Shown here: positions 23,322-28,291 of the stretch, one piece after another
Numbering within the stretch: position 1 is the first letter of the stretch
How the letters are laid out: every line of letters starts with the position of its first letter
NCBI GenBank assembly: GCA_964498075.1
Contig: CAZCGA010000085.1
Location: 1 to 28,291, forward strand
Direction: 5' to 3'
Source of the DNA: CAZCGA01 sp964498075
Lineage (GTDB): Bacteria; Desulfobacterota; Binatia; HRBIN30
Length of the DNA stretch: 28,291 bases
Notes under the pieces: model-generated
Told to the model about the DNA's origin: nothing
Seen by the model: the letters and a program-made list of their open reading frames with translations, nothing else
Database searches by the model: none
Program-made: the position numbers and the translations under genes

Positions 23322-23994
23322 GGGACGCTCCCTCAAAAACTTCGCGGTCGTCGCGATAGATCTCGTACGCCCGCGCGTACTCCATCACGCGTGCCACCGT
23401 GCTCACAAAGTCATCCTCGTAACCTGCCCGCCGGAGGAGGTGAAAGCCCATCTCCATGCCGGCGGTGATGCCGCCCGCGGTGATGATGCGACCGGCGTCC
23501 ACGAGCCGGGCGCGACTGATCCGGCAGGCCGGGGCGATGCGTGCGAGGCGGTCGATCGGGACCATGCCCATGCCGGAGGCTTCCAGGCGGTCCGGCTCCT
23601 TGCGACTCGTTGCTGGCAGGCCGTCGAGGAGACCCATCCGCGCATAGATCCAGGAGCCCGTGCACACGCTGGTGAGGAGGCAGGAATCGGGCAGCTCCCG
23701 AACGAAGTCGTGCAGCCGCGCGTTGTGCATCTCCTGCCGCGTCCCGAATCCGCCCGGGATGAGGAAGGCATCCATGGCGGGGTGATCTCCGAACCCGTAG
23801 CTGGGAAGGATCGTGAACCCCGCCTGGGTCTGGATTGGGCGCAGGGTTTCGGCGACGAGGAAGACCTCGAGCTCCGGATCGAACCGCCGGGCCACCGAAA
23901 TGACACCGTACGGGGCGGTGCAGTCGATGATCTCGGCGTCCTTGAAGACGTAGATGCCGAGACGAAACCCGGGGACGACGCGGTTGGAGGTCAT
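23308..23994 (-). CDS. DJ-1/PfpI-family protein
   Basis: 228-residue cytoplasmic protein of the DJ-1/PfpI superfamily, in the branch of isonitrile hydratase-like proteins and AraC-type sensor domains. Motifs: FRLGIYVFKDAEIIDCTAPY, DAFLIPGGFGTR, and the nucleophile elbow LLTSVCTGSWIYARMGLLDG with its Cys. Then GRIITAGGITAGMEMGFHLL. No DNA-binding domain is attached. It overlaps the MOSC start by 14 bp and follows the YHS gene by 32 bp, so the three are co-transcribed. The substrate is unknown; hydrolysis or thiol chemistry on a small molecule is possible. Confidence 0.87.
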   Translation of the reverse strand: MTSNRVVPGFRLGIYVFKDAEIIDCTAPYGVISVARRFDPELEVFLVAETLRPIQTQAGFTILPSYGFGDHPAMDAFLIPGGFGTRQEMHNARLHDFVRELPDSCLLTSVCTGSWIYARMGLLDGLPATSRKEPDRLEASGMGMVPIDRLARIAPACRISRARLVDAGRIITAGGITAGMEMGFHLLRRAGYEDDFVSTVARVMEYARAYEIYRDDREVFEGASHVGC

Positions 23995-24026
23995 ATCGCG
24001 CTCGCTCGTCGTGCTTGGAGGTTGCT

Positions 24027-24506
24027 TCACTGCGCCAGCGCGGGCCACTTGGCGTCTGCCTTGCGCGCCAGCTCGGCGGGCTCCTTCAGCCACAAGTCGT
24101 GCGCATCGAGCTGCGGGTCGCGGTAGAAGAGGTAGAGCTTGCCGTCGCGCAGCTCGTAGCTCTCTGGGTCGACGTCGACGCGCTTGCCGATGGCGCCGAC
24201 CGCCCAGGCGCACCACCCACCGTACTGGGGCAGGTAGCGCTCGGGGTCCTTCTTGAACGCGGCCCGATGCTCCTCGGAGGCGAACCGGTAGGTGACCCCC
24301 TGATACTCCTCCGCGATCTTGAAAGTACCCCGTTGCGGCCCCCCACCGCCCTCGGGGAAGTATGACACCGGGTCGTAGCCTGCGACCCCAATGTGCTCGC
24401 CGAGGAGATTGAAGCGGTGCTGGGAAGGCGACTCCATCCCCACCGCTACGGCGACACTCAGTCCCAGAACCGCGAGCGTCCCCATCATCAACGATCTCGT
24501 TCTCAT
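24027..24506 (-). CDS. Exported YHS-domain protein
   Basis: 159 residues with a signal peptide (MRTRSLMMGTLAVLGLSVAV). The YHS core is GVAGYDPVSYFPEGG, then GVTYRFASEEHRAAFKKDPERYLPQYGGWCAWAVGAIGKRV, with the conserved Cys in GGWCAWAV. YHS domains of this kind are thought to bind metal or heme-like ligands; exported single-domain forms are common beside metal or redox genes. It is the first gene after a sigma-54-type promoter and divergent from the activator gene. ATG 24506 has AAGGACAAAGG upstream. Confidence 0.87.
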   Translation of the reverse strand: MRTRSLMMGTLAVLGLSVAVAVGMESPSQHRFNLLGEHIGVAGYDPVSYFPEGGGGPQRGTFKIAEEYQGVTYRFASEEHRAAFKKDPERYLPQYGGWCAWAVGAIGKRVDVDPESYELRDGKLYLFYRDPQLDAHDLWLKEPAELARKADAKWPALAQ

Positions 24507-24571
24507 GCCTTTGTCCTTTCTGTTCCGCCCGCCACCGGCGGCGCGCGGGAGCGCTGTGCTCGCCCTCCAAT

Positions 24572-24587
24572 TGCGTTTGGCGTGCCA
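24572..24587 (-). promoter_or_regulatory. Sigma-54 (-24/-12) promoter for the YHS/DJ-1/MOSC operon
   Basis: The minus strand reads TGGCACGCCAAACGCA. It has the -24 TGGCACG box and the invariant GG-N10-GC spacing, while the -12 box departs from TTGCA (ACGCA). It lies about 65 bp before the YHS ATG and faces a sigma-54 activator gene, which strongly supports the call. Confidence 0.7.
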
Positions 24588-24626
24588 ACGGGAATCCCTG
24601 ATCCTGCGTAGCGCGCCACAGCGGCA

Positions 24627-24666
24627 TCTCGTTGTCCCACGAGAGTTCGTTGGGACTTCAACGAGA
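24627..24666. promoter_or_regulatory. Dyad operator, likely activator (UAS) site
   Basis: Nested inverted repeat centred at about 24646. Outer arms are TCTCGTTG (24627-24634) and CAACGAGA (24659-24666). Inner arms are GTCCCACGA and TCGTTGGGAC. It lies 40-95 bp upstream of the -24/-12 promoter and just before the activator gene, as expected for a sigma-54 activator binding site that could also autoregulate. Confidence 0.65.
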
Positions 24667-24685
24667 AATCGTCTAGAAGGAGCTC

Positions 24686-26284
24686 GTGGACCCTCTATCG
24701 CTCCAGCCCGTTTCGCTGGCCGTCGCACAGGAGCGCTCGGCCGTCGCAGTGCTGTCCCGCATCGTCGATGGACTCCGGCAGCAGTCCGGCGTGGCGCTGG
24801 CTCGGGTGTGGCTGATCGCGCCGGGCGACATCTGCGCGGCGTGCCGGATGCGACCGGAGTGTCCCGACCAGGGGCGCTGCCTCCATCTCGCTGCCAGCGC
24901 AGGTGCCCCCCAGGCTTCCGCCGGCGAGGACTGGTCACGCCTTGACGGCGACTTCCGCCGCTTCCCTCTCGGCGTCCGGAAGGTGGGGCACATTGGCGGC
25001 ACGGGAGCGGCGATTCTCGTACGCGACACGGCGGAGGACGCCGAGTGGATCGCCCGGCGGGACTGGGCGGATCGCGAGGGTATTCGCAGCTTCGCCGGGC
25101 AGCCTCTCATCTTTCGCGGCGACACGCTGGGGGTGCTGGGTATCTTCAGCCGCGAGTCGATTGACGAAACGGCCTTCGCGTGGCTCCGCACGTTCGCCGA
25201 CCACGCCGCCGTCGCCATCGCCAACAGTCGCGCCTTCGCGGAGATCGAGCGGCTGCGCGCGCAGCTCCAGCTCGAGAACGACGCCCTCCGCGAGGAGGTG
25301 AGGGCCGGCCTCGCCGGCGGCGATATGGTGGGGGAGAGTCCTGCGCTACGCAAGGTGCAGGAGCAGATCGAGTTGGTGGCGGCTACCGACGCCACCATCC
25401 TCATCTTGGGCGAGTCCGGCGTGGGCAAGGAGCTCGTGGTGCGTTGCCTCCACGAGCGCAGCGGGCGGAACCACCGGCCGCTGATCAACGTCAACTGCGC
25501 GGCGATCCCGCGCGAGTTGTTCGAGAGCGAGTTTTTCGGCCACGTGAAGGGCGCGTTCACGGGCGCGCTGCGCGACCGCGCGGGACGATTCGAGGCCGCG
25601 GATGGCGGCACGCTCTTCCTCGACGAGGTCGGTGAGATTCCCCTCGAGCTGCAGAGCAAGCTCCTGCGGGTGCTGCAAGAAGGCGAGTTCGAGCGCGTCG
25701 GCGAGGAGCGTACACGCCGCGTGGCCGTGCGCGTGATTACCGCCACCAACCGTGACTTGGTCCGAGAGGTGGAGGCCGGCCGATTCCGGAGGGATCTCTA
25801 CTACCGCCTGAGCATCTTCCCGCTCGAGGTGCCGCCGCTGCGCCAGCGCCGCGAAGACATTGCTCCGCTCGCCGCGCACTTCATGCGGCTCGCGGCGCGC
25901 CGCCTCGGCGTGCGGGTGGCTCGGCTCGACGACGCGCAGCTTCGGGCGCTCCAGGACTACGACTGGCCCGGGAACATTCGCGAGTTGCAGAATGTGATCG
26001 AGCGCGCGACGATCATGAGCCGAGGGCGCGCCCTGCGCTTCGACTTGCAGCCGTCGGACTTGAGTGGCGATCGGACGTCAGCGTCGGGAAAAGTCGCCGA
26101 TCGTCGGGTCGTTCCCGCTGCGGAGTGGCGGCAGCGGGAGCGGCGCAATCTCGAGGCGGCGCTCGAGCAGGCGCATGGCAAGATCTACGGGCACGACGGC
26201 GCCGCGACGTTGCTCGGGATGCGGCCGACGACGCTCGCATCCCGCATGAAAGCCCTGGGCATCCGCCGCCAACGAGCATCGTAG
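24686..26284 (+). CDS. Sigma-54-dependent activator, GAF-AAA+-Fis
   Basis: 532-residue enhancer-binding protein. GTG 24686 follows AGGAG. The N-terminal GAF-type sensor (about 1-185) contains four Cys (50, 53, 59, 65; C-x2-C-x5-C-x5-C), possibly for metal or Fe-S. A short coiled coil follows (about 184-206). The AAA+ domain starts near 213, with Walker A GESGVGKE (242-249), the GAFTGA loop for sigma-54 contact, Walker B GGTLFLDEVGE and the DLYYRLSIFPLEVPPLRQRR segment. The C-terminal Fis-type HTH is DGAATLLGMRPTTLASRMKAL. All motifs needed for ATP-driven sigma-54 activation are present. It is divergent from the operon carrying the sigma-54 promoter, its evident target. Confidence 0.95.
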   Translation: MDPLSLQPVSLAVAQERSAVAVLSRIVDGLRQQSGVALARVWLIAPGDICAACRMRPECPDQGRCLHLAASAGAPQASAGEDWSRLDGDFRRFPLGVRKVGHIGGTGAAILVRDTAEDAEWIARRDWADREGIRSFAGQPLIFRGDTLGVLGIFSRESIDETAFAWLRTFADHAAVAIANSRAFAEIERLRAQLQLENDALREEVRAGLAGGDMVGESPALRKVQEQIELVAATDATILILGESGVGKELVVRCLHERSGRNHRPLINVNCAAIPRELFESEFFGHVKGAFTGALRDRAGRFEAADGGTLFLDEVGEIPLELQSKLLRVLQEGEFERVGEERTRRVAVRVITATNRDLVREVEAGRFRRDLYYRLSIFPLEVPPLRQRREDIAPLAAHFMRLAARRLGVRVARLDDAQLRALQDYDWPGNIRELQNVIERATIMSRGRALRFDLQPSDLSGDRTSASGKVADRRVVPAAEWRQRERRNLEAALEQAHGKIYGHDGAATLLGMRPTTLASRMKALGIRRQRAS

Positions 26285-26324
26285 CTGACGAAAATTCGGG
26301 GACGCGCCGCCGAGCGGCACCGAG

Positions 26325-26484
26325 CTGGCCTGCGTGACGTGATGTGGTCGACCGACTACCCACACTCCGACAGCATGTGGCCCAAGTCGCGCGAGGCGCT
26401 CGCCGAGCCCTTCCGGGACGTCCCAGCGGATGAGCGCGCACTGATCGCCGGGGCAATGCCGCGCGTCTCTACGGCCTCGGATAG
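26325..26484 (+). pseudogene. C-terminal remnant of an amidohydrolase (amidohydrolase-2 family)
   Basis: About 53 codons typical of the end of TIM-barrel amidohydrolases. The segment DVMWSTDYPHSDSMWPKSRE carries the metal-ligand Asp of the SDYPH motif, then DVPADERALIAG. A one-base shift is needed to continue into NAARLYGLG and the TAG at 26482-26484. All upstream domain parts are missing. The fragment starts about 40 bp after the activator stop. Confidence 0.72.
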
Positions 26485-26545
26485 CACGCGGGCGGTCATG
26501 CGGACTGTCGCGGGAGTGCGGGTCGAGTACGCCCTCGGATAGCGG

Positions 26546-26765
26546 ATGGAGCGCGACGCCGCCATTGTCGAGGTGAGTCTCAACGAGACCACGATGCGGG
26601 CTCAGAACCCGCAGGTGCCGTACTCGCCGCAGGAGGCGCGGATGATGCACGGCAGTGCGCTGAGGCCGGCGCGGCAGTGGTGCACTGGCACGCGCGATCC
26701 AATCACGGGCGCGCAGGGACCGGCGCTGGGCGACTCTACGACGTGCAGCCGCTTCCCCGCGTCAC
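26546..26765 (+). pseudogene. N-terminal remnant of a BKACE-type (3-keto-5-aminohexanoate cleavage) enzyme
   Basis: The first frame gives IVEVSLNETTMRAQNPQVPY and SPQE. A shift gives DDARQCAEAGAAVVHWHAR, and a shift back gives RDPITGAQ and GDST. This matches the start of BKACE-family enzymes, which condense a beta-keto acid with acetyl-CoA. At least two frameshifts are present, and the gene ends near 26765, where the opposite-strand merA remnant also ends. Family recognition is moderately certain. Confidence 0.55.
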
Positions 26766-26767
26766 GT

Positions 26768-27561
26768 TCACCGATCCGCGGAGAGAGTCTGACGTGTGTC
26801 ATTGGCGACGACATCGACATGGTGGCCGGTCGCGTCGCGCCATACGCGCTCGATGCCTGCGGGGCAGATCGCGGCGATCTTCTCGTCGGCGAGATAGCGG
26901 CAGACAGCCGCACCAATCTCTGGTTCCTCAAGTGGGGCGAGGTGGGGAACCGCCTCCAGCACCGTGACCTTGACCCCAAAGCGACCGAAGAGTTGCGCGA
27001 GTTCGAGGCCGAATGGCGCCGCCGCCGATAACGATCAGCGAGGGCGGCAGTGCTGGCAAGCTGAGGGCGTCGGTGCTGTCGAGGAAGCCTGCCTCCACCA
27101 GGCCGGGGATGGGCGGCGCCCACGGGTGCGAGCCCGTGGCCACGATGACTTTGGCAGGTTCGTAGGCCGTGCCGTTGACCGTGAGCCGCGGGCCGCCGGT
27201 AAGTTCAGCCCTGCCCTTGAGGGTCGTGATGCTCGGGTAGGCTTTGGCGACGTCCACGTACTTTCCCTGGCGGAGCGCCGCAACCATTTCGTCCTTCTGC
27301 TGTACGACACGCTGCCAGTCTTTGGGCGGCGGGCAGGCGGTGAGCCCTTCGAAGTGCGGGTAGGCAGCGTGATAGCAGATCTCCGCGGCGCGAATGAGCG
27401 TCTTCGACGGAACGCAGCCGATGTTGACGCAGGTGCCACCGATGGTGCTGGCTTCGACGGATGGCGGCCGTGGCGCCGAGCTCGGCGCCTTTGATGGCAG
27501 CAGCGAACGCGGCTGAGCCGCCACCGATAGTCATGAGGTCAAACGCTTTCATAGAGGTCAT
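26768..27561 (-). pseudogene. merA: Mercuric reductase-like flavoprotein, frameshifted and truncated
   Basis: Pyridine-nucleotide disulfide oxidoreductase resembling MerA. ATG 27561 overlaps the stop of the small zinc-ribbon gene. It starts MTSMKAFDLMTIGGGSAAFA (FAD-binding) and shifts frame near 27460 to give STIGGTCVNIGCVPSK, the redox-active Cys pair. It continues through VIVATGSHPWAPPIPGL and SLIVIGGGAI, then shifts again near 27014 to GLELAQLFGRFGVKVTVLE, and stops after LSADR. Each shift is a single extra C. About 264 of ~460 or more residues remain; the rest of the NADPH domain and the dimerisation domain with the C-terminal Cys pair are gone. Non-functional unless the shifts are sequence errors, and truncated even then. 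Confidence 0.82.
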
Positions 27562-27776
27562 GTGCAGCAGCTCGCTTGCTTGGACGGGCACTTCACCGGG
27601 CTGTAGGAGCAGAAGACGCAGCAGTCACCCGGCTTCGGTTTGAGGACGGAACGACAGCCGGAGCACTTGTAGAAGAACTGGCACGCGTTGGTGGGCATGG
27701 CTTCCCGCTTCGCGGTCCCGCAGTATGGACAGGTGATGGTGGTGCTGAGCTGCGTGTTGATAGTTCCCTCGTGCAT
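27558..27776 (-). CDS. Small Cys-rich zinc-ribbon protein of mer-type operons
   Basis: 72-residue protein with ITCPYCGTAKREAMPTNACQ, FFYKCSGCRSVLKPK and GDCCVFCSYSPVKCP, giving at least five CxxC-like pairs. Proteins with GDCCVFCSYG next to merR, merT/P or merA are common and are usually left unnamed; mercury or zinc binding is likely. ATG 27776 is chosen from the family start; it lies one base after the preceding stop. Its own stop overlaps the merA ATG. It appears intact although the genes on both sides are damaged. Confidence 0.8.
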   Translation of the reverse strand: MHEGTINTQLSTTITCPYCGTAKREAMPTNACQFFYKCSGCRSVLKPKPGDCCVFCSYSPVKCPSKQASCCT

Positions 27777-27777
27777 A

Positions 27778-27912
27778 TCAGCGCACTTCCAGGAGCTGCG
27801 CTGGATAGCCCGCGCCCTTGATGGCGGCGGCGACCGTGTCGGGTTGGTACCGGATGGTCTCAAGGTTCACGCCGCCCTGTTTGGCGAGCTGTCCAATGGT
27901 GAGGTGGTTCAT
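27778..27912 (-). pseudogene. In-frame fusion of MerR N-terminus to MerP-like (HMA) C-terminus
   Basis: 44-codon frame starting ATG 27912. Residues 1-22 (MNHLTIGQLAKQGGVNLETI, then RY) are the first helix-turn-helix of a MerR-family regulator. Residues 22-44 (YQPDTVAAAIKGAGYPAQLL) are the last part of a heavy-metal-associated MerP-like domain. The join falls at an Arg-Tyr that both families can have (ETIRYYE in MerR, VRYQPD in HMA), which suggests deletion through short shared sequence. The rest of merR and any genes between are lost. It could still be translated, but neither domain is complete. Confidence 0.7.
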
Positions 27913-27933
27913 GGTTGGCCTCTCTCACCAGGT

Positions 27934-27965
27934 AGTCTACACCCTGGACCTAGGTACTGGGTCAA
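27934..27965 (-). promoter_or_regulatory. MerR-type promoter/operator of the mer operon
   Basis: Minus strand: -35 TTGACC (27965-27960), 20-bp spacer, -10 TAGACT (27939-27934). A 22-bp near-perfect palindrome (27941-27962, centre CCTAGG) fills the spacer. An over-long spacer with an operator inside is the hallmark of MerR-regulated promoters. It lies about 22 bp before the fusion gene. Confidence 0.75.
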
Positions 27966-28020
27966 GGGGGTACGTAGCTACCGGGGCTGCAGAGGAAGGT
28001 TTTCAAGCACTGCTCAGCGA

Positions 28021-28034
28021 AACGGCGCGCCGTT
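28021..28034. promoter_or_regulatory. Perfect 14-bp palindrome upstream of the TfoX-like gene
   Basis: AACGGCGCGCCGTT, a perfect palindrome about 40 bp before the TfoX-like start, in a divergent promoter region. It could be an operator; nothing else supports this. Confidence 0.3.
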
Positions 28035-28074
28035 CCGTGGTAAGGGGGTGCCGTGAATCTCCAAGGCTAGACCG

Positions 28075-28291
28075 ATGGCAAAGATCTTCCTCGATCAGCT
28101 GACTCGCATGATTGATCAAGCGACGTCAGGACAGATCGGCGACGTCGGCTTGTCGTGCAAGCACTTCTTCAGCGGGGCGGCAGTGTACGCCAACGGGCGA
28201 ATCTGCGCCTCACTCACCCCCGTAGGCTTCGCGATCAAGTTGCCAAAGGAGTCACGCGATACCCTTCTGAAGCAACGTGGTGCGAGGCCTT
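28075..28291 (+). CDS. TfoX N-terminal domain protein, 3' truncated by window end
   Basis: 72 codons of a TfoX/Sxy-like protein: DQLTRMIDQATSGQIGDVGL, SCKHFFSGAAVYANGRICAS, LTPVGFAIKLPKES. This is the TfoX_N domain, found in competence regulators and in many small proteins of unknown role. ATG 28075 is divergent from the mer remnant, with about 110 bp between it and the MerR-type promoter. The stop lies outside the window. Confidence 0.8.
   Translation, partial: MAKIFLDQLTRMIDQATSGQIGDVGLSCKHFFSGAAVYANGRICASLTPVGFAIKLPKESRDTLLKQRGARP

Noticed and set aside
26546..27031. Plus-strand frame of 161 codons taken as an intact gene
   Set aside because: The first half is a frameshifted BKACE relic and the second half is antisense to the merA remnant.
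1..28291. CRISPR arrays, rRNA or tRNA genes
   Set aside because: I saw no regularly spaced repeats and no recognisable RNA gene; a covariance-model scan was not possible.

Overview
The window is a high-GC, gene-dense piece of chromosome, apparently from an uncultivated Gram-negative bacterium. Outer-membrane efflux parts, lipoproteins, periplasmic redox proteins and a sigma-54 activator all point that way. The secreted protein at 20251-21033 joins a CxxCH domain to a Pro/Thr linker and a C-terminal dockerin-like domain. I associate that layout with deltaproteobacteria-like lineages and Binatota, but this placement is inference only. Most genes sit in tight runs with 4-bp ATGA overlaps. Between the runs lie many gene remnants.

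Layout. 1-2057: end of an efflux adaptor gene and a TolC-type outer-membrane gene. 2231-3313: a secreted Cys-rich calcium-motif protein. 3842-5089: an IS91-type transposase remnant abutting an intact REP-associated (Y1) transposase unit with 26-bp terminal inverted repeats. 5076-8944 (minus): a coupled operon of possible small membrane protein, thioredoxin-like protein, DUF547 protein, tiny lipoprotein, radical SAM protein and divergent Lgt-like protein. 9050-10443: ECF sigma and zinc-finger anti-sigma. 10522-14770: a tandemly duplicated segment with two different secreted proteins, a chlorite dismutase-family protein and several gene relics. 14643-21538 (minus): two secreted proteins, YceI protein, arsM, arsS, PiT transporter, then a second ECF sigma/anti-sigma pair paralogous to the first. 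21672-22649: LysR regulator. 22386-24506 (minus): YHS, DJ-1/PfpI and MOSC proteins behind a sigma-54 promoter, divergent from a GAF-AAA+-Fis sigma-54 activator (24686-26284). 26325-27561: relics of an amidohydrolase, a BKACE-type enzyme and merA. 27558-27912: remains of a mer operon whose first gene fuses the start of a MerR-like protein to the end of a MerP-like domain. 28075-end: start of a TfoX-like gene.

How it fits together. A shared ECF-like promoter motif (GGAACTTT, 13-14 bp, TGTTG) precedes the thioredoxin/DUF547/radical SAM/Lgt-like operon and both copies of the duplicated segment. The two sigma/anti-sigma pairs may therefore control envelope and redox genes. The arsenic genes (arsM, arsS) run directly into PiT, whose end overlaps the second sigma gene. 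The sigma-54 activator carries a four-Cys cluster in its GAF region and faces a -24/-12 promoter and a large dyad, a self-contained sensor-target module. The most likely undescribed system is the coupled Lgt-like/radical SAM/lipoprotein/DUF547/thioredoxin operon.
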